NCBI RefSeq assembly: GCF_001262505.1
Contig: NZ_KQ410729.1
Location: 124,001 to 188,000 of the forward strand
Direction of reading: 5' to 3'
Origin: Shinella sp. SUS2
GTDB taxonomy: Bacteria > Pseudomonadota > Alphaproteobacteria > Rhizobiales > Rhizobiaceae
Length of the DNA: 64,000 nucleotides
The notes under the pieces are model-generated. The model was not told where the DNA came from, made no database searches, and saw nothing but the letters and a program-made list of their open reading frames with translations. The position numbers were made by a program, and so were the translations under genes. Positions 48,956 to 58,559 of this stretch are shown piece after piece; positions within the stretch are counted from its first letter, which is position 1; every line of letters starts with the position of its first letter.

Positions 48956-49969
48956 TCAGAGGGCGGCTCCGGCCGCCTTCTTCTCGTTTGCGAGAATGTC
49001 CATCGCCTCAACATAGCTGACGCAAGCGACGTCCTGTTTGCCGCAGGTCTCCGTCAGGAAACGGTCGAGCGCGCGCCAGTAGGCGCCGGCATTCATCTCC
49101 ACGAAATGGAAGCCGAGCTGGAGGGGGATGCGCCCGCCGTCATATTGCTTCGTGAAGGCGTCGCGGTAGGCCTGAAGCGTGCTTTCCTCGAAGGCGGCGC
49201 TCTTTTCCGGCGCTTCCTTGCCCTTGGAGTGGCGGACATAGAGATTGTAGTCCATGGCGATGACCGGGCGCCGTGCCGCGCCTTCCGGCACGAGGGGCAG
49301 GGCGAAACGAGCGACCGTGCCGCTAGCGACCGGCATGGCAGGCCCCTTCGAGACGAGGCTGGCATCGTAGGTGAAGCCATGTGCCTCCAGCGCCTTGACC
49401 AGTCCGCTGCCGGCCGAAAGATAGGGCGCGCGAAAGCCCTTGATGTCCTCCGTGACGAAACGCTGCCAGTCCGCCGGCTCCCGTTCGCCGACACCGGCAT
49501 TCTGCCAGGCGTTCTTCAGCGTCTCGTGGAAGAAGGTGAATTCGCTCTTCCAGTCCTCCGTGCTCCACTTGCCGCCGTCGAAATGGCCGCAGGCGTGGCT
49601 GCCGATATCGTGGCCCTCGAGCTTTGCCAGCCAGATCTCGCCGAGGCGCAGGATCGTCTCCTCCCGGTCCTGGGAGAAGCCGACATTGGAGCGCCCGCGC
49701 TTTTCATGCGGCGCCTGGTAGGTCGCGCGCTCGTCCTTCGGGAACAGGAAGGTGCAGGAGAGGAAGTAGGTGAAATGCGCGCCGGTGCGTTTCGCCATGG
49801 CGCGGCTCTTCTCCCACAGGAGATTGTCGTGTGCCCCGTCGAAGGAGACGATGACGAGCTGCTTGGGCTTTGCGGTCTCGACTGCGTCGTCCTTGGCAAG
49901 GGCCGGGCCGGCGGCGAGCGCGGCGGCGAGGGGAAGGAGGACAATTCGGGACGAGACTGAGGACGACAT
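48956..49969 (-). CDS. Secreted polysaccharide deacetylase-family protein
   Basis: A 337-residue exported protein. The signal peptide (about residues 1-27, ending ALA) precedes a NodB-homology domain: VSFDGAHD with the metal-binding Asp near residue 45 and HDIGSHACGHF, an H-x3-H-type motif, near residue 125. FRAPYLSAGS near residue 190 is the third motif. Substrates of such periplasmic deacetylases are peptidoglycan or exopolysaccharide sugars. Start 49969 is used; five more residues are possible. It converges with bacA, ten bases apart. Confidence 0.85.
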   Translation of the reverse strand: MSSSVSSRIVLLPLAAALAAGPALAKDDAVETAKPKQLVIVSFDGAHDNLLWEKSRAMAKRTGAHFTYFLSCTFLFPKDERATYQAPHEKRGRSNVGFSQDREETILRLGEIWLAKLEGHDIGSHACGHFDGGKWSTEDWKSEFTFFHETLKNAWQNAGVGEREPADWQRFVTEDIKGFRAPYLSAGSGLVKALEAHGFTYDASLVSKGPAMPVASGTVARFALPLVPEGAARRPVIAMDYNLYVRHSKGKEAPEKSAAFEESTLQAYRDAFTKQYDGGRIPLQLGFHFVEMNAGAYWRALDRFLTETCGKQDVACVSYVEAMDILANEKKAAGAAL

Positions 49970-50108
49970 GGCTACCCGCGACAATTTGCAAAGGGGTTTT
50001 CATGGTTTGCGAATGCGGCAATCCTTTGATCGGGCTGGAATTGTCGCCTTGCGGAAGCTATTCCAGAAGAAACGGCCGCGGGCCGCGCTTTCTTCAAGGG
50101 GCATTTTC

Positions 50109-50693
50109 ATGACGTTGCTCATCGCCGGTCTTGTTCTTTTCATCGCCACCCATCTTCTGCGGCCCTTTGCGCCGGGCCTGCGCAATGCCGGCATCGCCGT
50201 CCTCGGCAAGCCGGGCTGGATGGCCCTGCATGGCATCGTCTCGCTGCTCAGCCTCGTGCTCATCGCCTATGGCTTCGTCGACGCGCGCGAGAACGGCGGC
50301 GAGATGCTTTATTTCCCGCCGACCTTCCTGTCGCATATCGCGCTGACGCTGATGCTGATCGCCTCGATCTGTCTCGTCGCCGGCTTGCTGCCGGCGGGGC
50401 ATATCCGCACGAAGCTGAAGTTCCCGCTGCTCATCGCCATCAAGACCTGGGCGCTGGCGCATCTTCTGGCGAACGGCGAAAGCTATTCGGTACTGCTCTT
50501 CGTGACGATCCTCGCCTGGGCAGTCATCCTGCGCATCACGCTGAAGAAGCGCATCGCCGCCGGGGAGACGAAGCTGCCGGTTTTCGTCTCGGCGAAATAT
50601 GACCTGATCTCCATCGTCGTCGGCCTCGCGCTCTATGTCGCGATTGTCTTCAAGCTTCACGAATGGGTGATCGGCGTTCCACCCCTGCCGTGA
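50109..50693 (+). CDS. NnrU-family membrane protein
   Basis: A 194-residue protein with five or six membrane spans beginning LLIAGLVLFIATHLLRPF and containing GWMALHGIVSLLSLVLIAYGF near residue 45 in part, the NnrU signature. NnrU was named from a denitrification-linked gene in Rhodobacter; in most rhizobia it occurs without denitrification genes, and the family is also related to carotenoid isomerase-type proteins. No denitrification gene lies nearby. Its role is unknown. No strong ribosome site is seen. Confidence 0.85.
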   Translation: MTLLIAGLVLFIATHLLRPFAPGLRNAGIAVLGKPGWMALHGIVSLLSLVLIAYGFVDARENGGEMLYFPPTFLSHIALTLMLIASICLVAGLLPAGHIRTKLKFPLLIAIKTWALAHLLANGESYSVLLFVTILAWAVILRITLKKRIAAGETKLPVFVSAKYDLISIVVGLALYVAIVFKLHEWVIGVPPLP

Positions 50694-50794
50694 TCATCGC
50701 CTGATCCCCGGCTTTTCGCGCCTGCCCCCTTACAACGCCGTCAAAATGGGGTAGAAGGCGCTAACTTTAAGCGTGAATTCGAGCCGGGCAGAAC

Positions 50795-51466
50795 ATGGCA
50801 AATCAGGACGACAGCTTTATCCGTGAGGTGAACGAGGAACTGCGCTCCGACCAGATGCGTCTGGTGTGGAAGCGTTTCGGTCGCATCCTCATCGGCGCCG
50901 CCGTCCTCGTGGTCCTCGGCACGATCGGCAAGGTGAGCTACGATTACTGGCGCGACAGCGAGGCTTCTGCCGCCGGCGACAGCTTCCTGGCTGCCCTGAC
51001 GCTCGCCCGCGACGGCAAGAACGAAGAGGCGCTCGCCGCGCTGACCGCGCTGGAGAAGGACGGCTTCGGCTCCTATCCGGTACTGGCACGCATGCGCTCC
51101 GCCTCGCTGCTGGCGACGACGGACGCGCAGGGTGCCGTCAATGCCTTCACCGCAATCGCCAAGGACAGCTCCGTACCGCAGGCGCTGCGCGATGCCGCGC
51201 GCCTTCGTGCCGCCTACCTTCTCGTCGATAGCGGCACCTATGATCAGGTTTCCGCCGAAGCCGAGCAGCTTGCGACGCCCCAGAGCGCGCTGCGCCACTC
51301 CGCACGCGAGGTTCTCGGCCTGTCCGCCTTCAAGCACGAGGACTATGCGCGGGCCAAGGAATGGTTCGACGCAATCATCGCCGACAGCGAAAGCCCGCGC
51401 AATGTCGCCAACCGGGCGCAGATGCTGCTTGACCTGATCGCCGCAAGCGGCAAGCTGTCCTCCTGA
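50795..51466 (+). CDS. YfgM-like tetratricopeptide membrane protein
   Basis: A 223-residue protein with a short cytoplasmic N-terminus (NQDDSFIREVNEELRSDQM), one membrane anchor at about residues 32-48, and a periplasmic TPR-like domain (residues 60-220). E. coli YfgM has the same build and helps exported proteins at the SecYEG translocon. In many proteobacteria the gene lies just before der, as here. A BamB gene, often placed between the two, is absent, and a palindromic repeat occupies the gap. Confidence 0.85.
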   Translation: MANQDDSFIREVNEELRSDQMRLVWKRFGRILIGAAVLVVLGTIGKVSYDYWRDSEASAAGDSFLAALTLARDGKNEEALAALTALEKDGFGSYPVLARMRSASLLATTDAQGAVNAFTAIAKDSSVPQALRDAARLRAAYLLVDSGTYDQVSAEAEQLATPQSALRHSAREVLGLSAFKHEDYARAKEWFDAIIADSESPRNVANRAQMLLDLIAASGKLSS

Positions 51467-51483
51467 TCTCGTATCGTTTTTAT

Positions 51484-51527
51484 GCAGTTCCGGATGAAAG
51501 ACCGCTTCGCCCTTTTACCGGAATTGC
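51484..51527. repeat. Rhizobial intergenic palindrome, copy 2
   Basis: A 44-base element between the YfgM-like gene and der. Ends GCAGTTCCGG and CCGGAATTGC form a 10-bp inverted repeat with one mismatch. The minus strand carries GGGCGAAGCGGT in the core, aligning with GTGCGAAGCGGT of copy 1 at 5623-5668. Confidence 0.6.
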
Positions 51528-51557
51528 TTTAGCCGGCCACCGAAACGGAACACATCC

Positions 51558-52991
51558 ATGAGCTTCACCGTCGCCATTGTCGGACGCCCCAATGTCGGCA
51601 AGTCCACCCTGTTCAACAGGCTCGTGGGCAAGAAGCTCGCGCTTGTCGACGACACGCCCGGCGTCACGCGGGACCGCCGCCCGGGCGATGCGCGCCTCAT
51701 CGACCTGAAATTCCGCATTATCGACACCGCCGGCCTCGAGGAGGCTGCGCCCGAGACGCTGCAGGGCCGCATGCGTGCCCAGACGGAGGCGGCGATCGAC
51801 GAGGCCGACCTCTCGCTCTTCGTCGTCGATGCCAAGACGGGCCTGACCCCCGTCGATACGGCGCTTGCCGACATGCTGCGCCGCAAGGGCAAGCCCGTCG
51901 TGCTCGTCGCCAACAAGTCGGAAGCGCGTGGCTCCGACGGGGGCTTCTACGATTCCTATACGCTCGGCCTCGGCGAACCGACGGCGATTTCCGCCGAGCA
52001 CGGTCAGGGCATGCTCGACCTGCGCGATGCCATCGTCGCGGCGATTGGCGAGGAGCGCGCCTATCCCGAAGACGACGAGGCCGTCACCGATGTTGACGTG
52101 CGTGCGGAAGCTGCCGCCGAAGGCGCAGAGCAGGACGAGGATTTCGAACCGGAATATGACGAGACGAAGCCGCTGCGCGTCGCCATCGTCGGCCGCCCGA
52201 ATGCCGGCAAGTCCACGCTGATCAACCGCTTCCTCGGCGAGGACCGGCTGCTGACCGGTCCGGAGGCCGGCATCACGCGCGATTCGATTTCCGTCGAATG
52301 GGACTGGAAGGGCCGGACGATCAAGATGTTCGACACGGCCGGCATGCGGCGCAAGGCGAAGGTGCAGGAAAAGCTGGAGAAGCTTTCCGTCGCCGATGGC
52401 CTGCGCGCCATCCGCTTTGCCGAGACCGTCGTCATCGTCTTCGATGCGACCATTCCCTTCGAGAAGCAGGATCTTCAGATCGTCGACCTCGTGCTGCGCG
52501 AGGGCCGCGCCGCCGTGCTTGCCTTCAACAAGTGGGACCTGATCGACGACCCGCAGGCCGTTCTTGCGGAGCTGCGTGAGAAGACCGACCGCCTCTTGCC
52601 GCAGGCACGCGGCATCCGCGCCGTGCCGGTGTCCGGCCAGACCGGCCGCGGCCTCGACAAGCTGATGCAGGCCGTCATCGACACGGACCGCACCTGGAAC
52701 CGCCGCATCTCCACCGCCAAGCTCAATCGCTGGCTGGATGCGCAACAGACGCAGCATCCGCCGCCGGCCGTTTCCGGCCGCCGCCTGAAGCTGAAATACA
52801 TGACGCAGGTGAAGGCTCGCCCGCCGGGCTTCATGATCTCCTGCACGCGTCCCGACGCGCTGCCGGAATCCTATATCCGCTACCTGACGAACGGCCTGCG
52901 CAACGACTTCAATCTGCCGGGCGTGCCGATCCGCATCCATTTCAGGGCGACGGACAATCCGTTCGCGTCAAAGGCGAAGAAGAAGCGCTGA
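51558..52991 (+). CDS. der: Ribosome biogenesis GTPase Der
   Basis: A 477-residue protein with two tandem GTPase domains and a C-terminal KH-like domain. Domain 1: GRPNVGKST (8-16), DTAG near 57, NKSE near 116. An acidic linker (residues 180-205). Domain 2: GRPNAGKST near 212, [10 protein letters not shown] near 258, NKWD near 325. Der (EngA) is essential for assembly of the 50S subunit. Its last 50 bases overlap the end of the convergent AraC-type gene. Confidence 0.96.
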   Translation: MSFTVAIVGRPNVGKSTLFNRLVGKKLALVDDTPGVTRDRRPGDARLIDLKFRIIDTAGLEEAAPETLQGRMRAQTEAAIDEADLSLFVVDAKTGLTPVDTALADMLRRKGKPVVLVANKSEARGSDGGFYDSYTLGLGEPTAISAEHGQGMLDLRDAIVAAIGEERAYPEDDEAVTDVDVRAEAAAEGAEQDEDFEPEYDETKPLRVAIVGRPNAGKSTLINRFLGEDRLLTGPEAGITRDSISVEWDWKGRTIKMFDTAGMRRKAKVQEKLEKLSVADGLRAIRFAETVVIVFDATIPFEKQDLQIVDLVLREGRAAVLAFNKWDLIDDPQAVLAELREKTDRLLPQARGIRAVPVSGQTGRGLDKLMQAVIDTDRTWNRRISTAKLNRWLDAQQTQHPPPAVSGRRLKLKYMTQVKARPPGFMISCTRPDALPESYIRYLTNGLRNDFNLPGVPIRIHFRATDNPFASKAKKKR

Positions 52992-53808
52992 CGTCCGGAT
53001 CTGGCCTGATGTGCCCGCGGATTGCGCTCGGTGCGAAGCCGAAGCGCGCGCGAAACCGCGCCGCAAAGCGGGATTGCGATTCATAGCCGACTGCGTCCGC
53101 GATGTGCAGGACCGAGAGTTCCGTCGATTGCAGGAGCTGCATGGCGATCGACATGCGCACGTCGATCAGGAGCGTCTGGAACGACCATTTTTCTGCTGCA
53201 AGCCTGCGCCGCAGCGTTGCCTCGCTGACGCCGGTGGACGTGCAGATGCGGGCACTCGTCCAGTCGCCCTGCGGATCGCTGGAGATGAGGTCGCGCACGC
53301 GATCGCTGAAGAGAGCCGGCCTTGGCATCGCAAATCGCGCCCCTGAAAGATCGAGCCAGAGCAGGAGTTCATCGATACGGTGGCGGACGATCTCGGCGGG
53401 GGTGCTGTCGGGGTCCCCGATTGCCCGTGCGCAATCGGCAAAGGCGCCGTGAAAGCCCGTGTGCGGGCTCAGGATAGGAAAGGCGCGCGGGAAGGGTAGG
53501 CCTTTGCCGGGCTTTCCGGCAAAGGCCGCGACGGTGTCGGGCTCGAAGGCGATCCAGCGGGCCTCGTAGGTGCGCTCGCCATCGGCGGCATTCACCACGT
53601 CGAAGGTCTCGCCCTGCGCAAGCGCAATGCAGCCGCCTGCCGGCACCACCCATTCCTCCTCGCCGCTGCGCAGGATTTTTGTCCCGTGCTCGACGAGGAT
53701 GAGGAGTGGGCGATTGATCAGGATATTGGCGTATCGCAGCCGGTTGTACTGCACGATGCGGGCCGAGGCGCCGATATCGGGGCGTATGGCGATCTTCATC
53801 TGGTCCAT
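52942..53808 (-). CDS. AraC-family transcriptional regulator
   Basis: A 288-residue regulator. A cupin-like N-terminal sensing half (residues 1-140) is followed by two helix-turn-helix motifs (residues 180-270, including [13 protein letters not shown] and [22 protein letters not shown]), the classical AraC/XylS C-terminus. The last 17 residues are Ser/Pro-rich and encoded in the 50-base overlap with der, which may be a non-conserved extension. No operon partner: the next minus-strand gene ends beyond its start. Targets unknown. Confidence 0.88.
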   Translation of the reverse strand: MDQMKIAIRPDIGASARIVQYNRLRYANILINRPLLILVEHGTKILRSGEEEWVVPAGGCIALAQGETFDVVNAADGERTYEARWIAFEPDTVAAFAGKPGKGLPFPRAFPILSPHTGFHGAFADCARAIGDPDSTPAEIVRHRIDELLLWLDLSGARFAMPRPALFSDRVRDLISSDPQGDWTSARICTSTGVSEATLRRRLAAEKWSFQTLLIDVRMSIAMQLLQSTELSVLHIADAVGYESQSRFAARFRARFGFAPSAIRGHIRPDPDVSASSSPLTRTDCPSP

Positions 53809-53864
53809 CCAGTCTCGTGCCCGAGCCTATCGCGCCTCGGCGGGCCAGGACAAGACGCCTGTCG

Positions 53865-54416
53865 TCAGCGTTTGCCCTTCGCCGAGAGGGTGGCGGTGGC
53901 GAGTGCGTTCATGGTGCTGACGAAACCGACCATGGCGGGCGTGGCATTGTCCGGCACGGGCAGCTTGTCGATGCCAAGTGCCTTCACCGTGATCGTATAG
54001 TCGTGTTCCGGCCCTTGCGGCGGGCAGGCGCCAAGAAAGCCCGGTGTGCCCATGTCCGTTGGTGTCATGCGCGCGCCTGCGGGCAGTGCGACCTTTCCGC
54101 TTCCCGCACCGGTGGCAAGCGACGTGGCGCCGGCAGGCAGGTCCACCACGACCCAGTGCCACCAGCCCGAGCCGGTCGGTGCATCCTTGTCGTAGATCGT
54201 CACGACAAAGCTGCGGGTACCCTCCGGTGCGTTCGACCACTGGATGTCCGGCGAGAGATTTTCGCCGGTACAGCCCATGATGTCGGCGAACTGGGGCGGC
54301 TGGACGGTTCCGGAGGCGAAGGCCTTGCTGGTAACGGTAAAATCGGCCGCTTGTGCTGCCGGTGAGCAAAGGGAAAGCGTGGCGGCAAGCGCCGCGACGA
54401 AGCGTGGTGTCGTCAT
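53865..54416 (-). CDS. Periplasmic YbhB/YbcL (PEBP/RKIP-like) protein
   Basis: A 183-residue protein with a signal peptide (residues 1-23, ending AQA before ADF) and a phosphatidylethanolamine-binding-protein fold: LSPDIQWSNAPEGTRSFVV near residue 55, DKDAPTGSGWWHW near 78, GPHDY-like PEHDYTITV near 138. Bacterial PEBPs bind small anions or lipids; no function is settled. It is a single gene between an AraC regulator and kdgK, all on the minus strand but well spaced. Confidence 0.9.
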   Translation of the reverse strand: MTTPRFVAALAATLSLCSPAAQAADFTVTSKAFASGTVQPPQFADIMGCTGENLSPDIQWSNAPEGTRSFVVTIYDKDAPTGSGWWHWVVVDLPAGATSLATGAGSGKVALPAGARMTPTDMGTPGFLGACPPQGPEHDYTITVKALGIDKLPVPDNATPAMVGFVSTMNALATATLSAKGKR

Positions 54417-54514
54417 GGATCGATCCTGTCCTTGATGAGAGACAGGAAAAGACTAGGGCGGATTTGTGCCCGTGTCGGCGCCCGACCGATCGATTTTGGC
54501 ACCGATCCGATCAA

Positions 54515-55429
54515 TCAGCCGTTCGGCAGCTTGTCCCTTGCCACCAGGGCACCGTGATGCTGGATGACGGCGGCTGCGACATCCGCGGCGAAGCGGGCGG
54601 CCTCTTCCGGCGATGCACCCGTCGCCAGGCGGGCGAGGAAGGCGCCGTTGAAGCTGTCGCCGGCACTGGTCGTATCGACGATCTTTTCCACCCGGGCGGA
54701 GGGGGCATGGCTGCGCTTTTCGCCGAAGACAAGGGTTGCGCCCTCTGCGCCTTCCTTCACGACCAGCCCGGCGACGCCGAGCGCCCGGTAGCGTGCGATG
54801 GTTTCCTCGAGGCCGGCGTCGCCGAAATGCGTCGTCTCGTCGTCGAGGCTCGGCATGACCAGCGTAGCGGCGCGCGCGCCCGCGGTGATCGTCGCACGCA
54901 TGCGCTCGGCATCGTCCCAAAGACGCGGGCGGATGTTCGGGTCGAAGGCGACGCGTTTTCCCGCGGCCTTGGCACGCCTGAGTTCGGCGAGCAGCGTTTC
55001 GACATCTTCCTCCGGCAGGATCGCCAGCGTGATGCCGGAAAACACGACGATGTCCGAGGCGTCGACGGCGGCTCGCAACCGGTCGCCGTCGCGCGCCAGA
55101 AGCTTTGCTGCCGAGACGGAGCGCCAGTAGGAGAAGCTGCGTTCGCCGTCCTTCAGGTGGATCATGTAAAGGCCGGGCGAGCGACCCTCGATGCGAGCCA
55201 TATGCTGCGTGCCGATGTGGTGTCCATCCATGAAGGCCAGCATTTCGTCGGAGATCATGTCGGTGCCGACGGCCGAGAAATAATCGACGCTCCAGTCGGC
55301 CGGCAGGTACTGGCGGGCATAGTAGGCGGTGTTGAACGTGTCGCCGGCAAAGCTCTTGCGCATGAGGCCACCTTCGGCCTGCATCAGTTCCACCATGCAT
55401 TCGCCGATCGTCAGCAGGCGTGCCGCCAT
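54515..55429 (-). CDS. kdgK: 2-dehydro-3-deoxygluconokinase KdgK
   Basis: A 304-residue PfkB-family sugar kinase. It starts RLLTIGECMVELMQAEGG, has GDTFNTAYYARQYLP near residue 27, FDPNIRPRLW near 165, and the catalytic anion-hole motif DTTSAGDSFNGAF near 250. These features match KdgK, which phosphorylates 2-keto-3-deoxygluconate for the Entner-Doudoroff aldolase. Start 55429 follows GGGAGG at somewhat long spacing. It lies 83 bases after an Ldh-family dehydrogenase gene on the same strand, suggesting a sugar-acid pathway. Confidence 0.88.
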   Translation of the reverse strand: MAARLLTIGECMVELMQAEGGLMRKSFAGDTFNTAYYARQYLPADWSVDYFSAVGTDMISDEMLAFMDGHHIGTQHMARIEGRSPGLYMIHLKDGERSFSYWRSVSAAKLLARDGDRLRAAVDASDIVVFSGITLAILPEEDVETLLAELRRAKAAGKRVAFDPNIRPRLWDDAERMRATITAGARAATLVMPSLDDETTHFGDAGLEETIARYRALGVAGLVVKEGAEGATLVFGEKRSHAPSARVEKIVDTTSAGDSFNGAFLARLATGASPEEAARFAADVAAAVIQHHGALVARDKLPNG

Positions 55430-55512
55430 ATCCGAAAGTCCTCCCGACCCGCGTATTTCCGTATGAAGCGGCGTTGCTTCTGTCCTGGAAAATACGGTCA
55501 CTACAAAACGCT

Positions 55513-56517
55513 CTAGTTGCGCCGGAAAGAGGAAATACTGTCAAAGAGTTGGCGGGGCAAGACGATACCGCCGCTTTCCGCCTGCCGTTGCCGCTCCACG
55601 CGGTCGAGGCCGGGGATGTGCACGCCATAGATGCTGGAAAGCCGTTCCACCTGGTCGGCGAAGCGGGTGGAAAAACCGTCGGCGAGAAGCTGCGGGGCGA
55701 GCGCGAGGATGAAGAGGCCGGCGCCGGGGGAAGCCTCGCCCGCCTGGAAGTCCGGGGCATCCAGCGACCAGTTTGCGCCGGTGAGGCCGGCGGCGAGCAC
55801 CTCCACCATGAGGGCGACATTGGCGCCGCGCGTTCCGCCGAAGGCGAGCAGGGCCCCCTTCATTGCGGCGAAGGGATCGGTGGTCGGCTCCCCCTCCTGG
55901 TCGAGCGCCCACCCCGCGGGAATGGTTTCGCCCCGGGCGGCCGCCTCACGGATCTTCACATAGGCGGTGGCGCTGGAAGCCTGGTCGACCAGCAGGAAGC
56001 GCCCGTCGGCGAGTGGGGCGGCGAAGGCCAGCGGGTTGGTGCAAAAGACGGGCAGGCGGCTGCCTGCGCCGGCCAGCAACGCCGGCCCGTTGGTTGCCGC
56101 GATCGCGACAAGACCTTCCCGGGCAAGCTGCGCGGCATACCAGCCGAGTTCACCGGTGGTGTAACTGTTCTGGACGGTGAAGACGGCGACGCCGAACGCC
56201 TTCGCCTTCGTTACCAGTTCCTCATGGGCGATCGAAAAGCCATGCTGGGCCACGCCGCCCATCGCGTCGCATTTCACGATGGCGGGAACCGGGGAGGTGA
56301 GGAGCGGTTCCGCCCGTCCGGTAATCCGTCCATCGACAAGGCCGCGCAGGTAATCGGTCAGATGTGCAAAGCCGATCGCGCTCTTGCCCGCCATTTCGGC
56401 ATCCACGGTGGCATCGGCAAGGGCCGTGGCTGCGGTCTCCACCATGCCGACGCGTATCAGCGCCGTTCGGGCAAGGTCGCGTGCGTCCTGCGGGGAAAGG
56501 GTGACGGCATCGGTCAT
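55513..56517 (-). CDS. Ldh-family (malate/L-sulfolactate type) oxidoreductase
   Basis: A 334-residue NAD(P)-dependent dehydrogenase of the type-2 malate/lactate family, distinct from the classical Rossmann lactate dehydrogenases. Landmarks are AIGFAHLTDYLRGL near residue 40, DAMGGVAQHGFSIA near 77, TTGELGWYAAQL near 117, and PLADGRFLLVDQASSA near 168. Known members act on malate, lactate, ureidoglycolate, delta-1-piperideine-2-carboxylate and sugar acids, so the substrate is open. The start follows AGAGAGAAGG. It is upstream of kdgK and diverges from the alpha-glucosidase gene. Confidence 0.85.
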   Translation of the reverse strand: MTDAVTLSPQDARDLARTALIRVGMVETAATALADATVDAEMAGKSAIGFAHLTDYLRGLVDGRITGRAEPLLTSPVPAIVKCDAMGGVAQHGFSIAHEELVTKAKAFGVAVFTVQNSYTTGELGWYAAQLAREGLVAIAATNGPALLAGAGSRLPVFCTNPLAFAAPLADGRFLLVDQASSATAYVKIREAAARGETIPAGWALDQEGEPTTDPFAAMKGALLAFGGTRGANVALMVEVLAAGLTGANWSLDAPDFQAGEASPGAGLFILALAPQLLADGFSTRFADQVERLSSIYGVHIPGLDRVERQRQAESGGIVLPRQLFDSISSFRRN

Positions 56518-56665
56518 GGGGTCAACCTTCTCTCTGGAATTTGCCGGCATCATCCCGATCGACCCGGCTTGCGTCAACCTTCGAAAAATCGGGGGCTGCC
56601 GTTTACGGCCCGCGGGGGCCGCGTTACATCTTGCCGAAGGCAACTGGTAACCGGAGCGAAAAGGC

Positions 56666-58309
56666 ATGGCGAAGCCCCGTAGGACGGTCGACGATTGGTG
56701 GCGCGGCGCGGTGATCTATCAGGTCTATCCCCGTTCCTTCCAGGATACGACCGGCGACGGCATGGGAGATCTCCGGGGCATCACGAAACGGCTCGGGCAC
56801 ATCGCCTCGCTCGGCGTTGATGCGATCTGGCTCTCGCCCTTCTTCAAGTCGCCGATGGCGGACATGGGCTATGACGTCTCCGACTATTGCGACGTCGACC
56901 CGATGTTCGGCACGCTCGCCGATTTCGACGCGATGCTGGCGGAGGCCCATCGCCTCGGCCTCAAGGTCATTATCGACCAGGTGATCTCGCACACATCGGA
57001 CCAGCATCCCTGGTTCGTCGAAAGCCGCTCCAGCCGGGGCAATCCAAAGGCGGACTGGTATGTCTGGGCCGACCCCAAGCCGGACGGCACGGCGCCCAAC
57101 AACTGGCTGTCGATCTTCGGCGGGCCGGGCTGGGAATGGGACGGCGTGCGCAAGCAATACTACATGCACAACTTCCTGACCTCGCAGCCCGATCTCAACT
57201 TCCACAATCCGGATGTGCAGGACGCGCTTTTGAAGACCGTGCGCTTCTGGCTTGATCGCGGCGTGGACGGCTTCCGCCTCGACACGGTGAATTTCTACTT
57301 CCACGACAGGAAGTTGCGCGACAACCCGCCGCACGAGCCCGACCCGGATGCGACCGGCCTCGATGCGCCTGATGTCAATCCCTATGGAATGCAGACCCAT
57401 CGCTATGACAAGACGCAGCCGGAGAACGTCGATTTCCTGAAGCGTTTTCGCGCGCTGCTCGACGAATACGAAGGCCGTGCGACGGTGGGCGAGGTGGGCG
57501 ATGGTGCGCGCTCGCTGAAGACCGTCGCCGATTACACGAGCGGTGGCGACAAGCTGCACATGTGCTACACGTTCGATCTTCTCGGGCCCGATTTCACCGC
57601 CGATCACGTCCGCAAATGCGTCCAGGGCTTTCAGCGCGCGGTAACGGATGGCTGGGTCTGCTGGGCTTTTTCCAATCACGACGTCAACCGCCATGTCAGC
57701 CGCTTCATCCGGGCGCCGGAAGAGCGCGAACGCGTCGCCAAGCTCGCCATTACCCTGCTGTCGACCTTGCGTGGTTCGATCTGCCTCTACCAGGGCGAGG
57801 AACTCGGCCTCACCGAAGCCGACCTCGCCTTCGAGGACCTGCGTGATCCCTATGGCATCCGCTTCTGGCCAGCCTTCAAGGGCCGCGACGGATGCCGTAC
57901 GCCGATGCCCTGGCAACATGGCGAGGCCCATGCCGGCTTCAGCGCCGGAAAACCCTGGCTGCCGGTGCCGGAGGACCATGCGCGGCTTGCCGTCGACCTG
58001 CAGGAGAAGACCGCCGGTTCGGTGCTCAACCACTACCGCGCCACACTCGCCTTCCGCAGGGAGCACGAGGTTCTGCACGACGGCGACATGGCCTTCCTGC
58101 ACTCCAACCACGACATCCTCGCGTTCACCCGCGAGAAGGGCGGCGAGAAACTGCTCTTCGTCTTCAACCTGACGCATGAAAAGGCCGAATTCGTGCCGGC
58201 CAAGTCGCTGAAGCTTGGCGCACCGCTTTCGGTGCCGGGCTTCGGTGCAAAGCTGAAGGACGGGGCGATCGAGCTGGACGGGCTCGATATGGCATGTGTG
58301 CGGCTGTGA
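56666..58309 (+). CDS. Alpha-glucosidase (GH13, oligo-1,6-glucosidase/AglA type)
   Basis: A 547-residue cytoplasmic glycoside hydrolase family 13 enzyme without signal peptide. Catalytic regions: region I DQVISHTS near residue 103, nucleophile Asp in GFRLDTVN near 208, acid Glu in TVGEVGD near 275, and region IV FSNHDVNRH near 335. It would release glucose from imported alpha-glucosides, as AglA does in Sinorhizobium. There are no aglEFG transport genes beside it. A CCGGAG site lies before the ATG, which is 148 bases from the divergent Ldh-family gene. Confidence 0.9.
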   Translation: MAKPRRTVDDWWRGAVIYQVYPRSFQDTTGDGMGDLRGITKRLGHIASLGVDAIWLSPFFKSPMADMGYDVSDYCDVDPMFGTLADFDAMLAEAHRLGLKVIIDQVISHTSDQHPWFVESRSSRGNPKADWYVWADPKPDGTAPNNWLSIFGGPGWEWDGVRKQYYMHNFLTSQPDLNFHNPDVQDALLKTVRFWLDRGVDGFRLDTVNFYFHDRKLRDNPPHEPDPDATGLDAPDVNPYGMQTHRYDKTQPENVDFLKRFRALLDEYEGRATVGEVGDGARSLKTVADYTSGGDKLHMCYTFDLLGPDFTADHVRKCVQGFQRAVTDGWVCWAFSNHDVNRHVSRFIRAPEERERVAKLAITLLSTLRGSICLYQGEELGLTEADLAFEDLRDPYGIRFWPAFKGRDGCRTPMPWQHGEAHAGFSAGKPWLPVPEDHARLAVDLQEKTAGSVLNHYRATLAFRREHEVLHDGDMAFLHSNHDILAFTREKGGEKLLFVFNLTHEKAEFVPAKSLKLGAPLSVPGFGAKLKDGAIELDGLDMACVRL

Positions 58310-58322
58310 AGATCGGGCGGCC

Positions 58323-58559
58323 GGGCGTTTCAGTGTCTGGTCGCCGCGGCCGGCAAGGAGCCCGGCAATCGAGATGTCTTCGTCCAGGCTATCCCAGTGA
58401 ATGCCGCCCGCGCTGAGTTCGTAACCTTAGACGTGCGGCTTTGTTTGCAGCGAGAAGGCGAGGCAACCAGGCAAGGGGAGTACCAAGCGTCCGGCCATCA
58501 TCCAGCGATACCAACATCGTATCATCGTTGAGGTGAATCTCAGTTGCTGAAATATTCAC
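58323..58559 (-). pseudogene. Frameshifted DUF2442 gene remnant
   Basis: From a GTG at 58559 the frame reads like the start of a DUF2442 protein (NISATEIHLNDDTMLV, then DDGRTLGTPLAWLPRLL). Near 58425 the similarity jumps to another frame, which gives YELSAGGIHWDSLDEDISIAGLL, here split for length as YELSAGGIHW and DSLDEDISIAGLLAG. A two-base loss explains this. The first frame stops at 58389. In the family the two halves are continuous, so the gene is broken. The left end is approximate, as no clean stop follows in the second frame. Confidence 0.75.
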
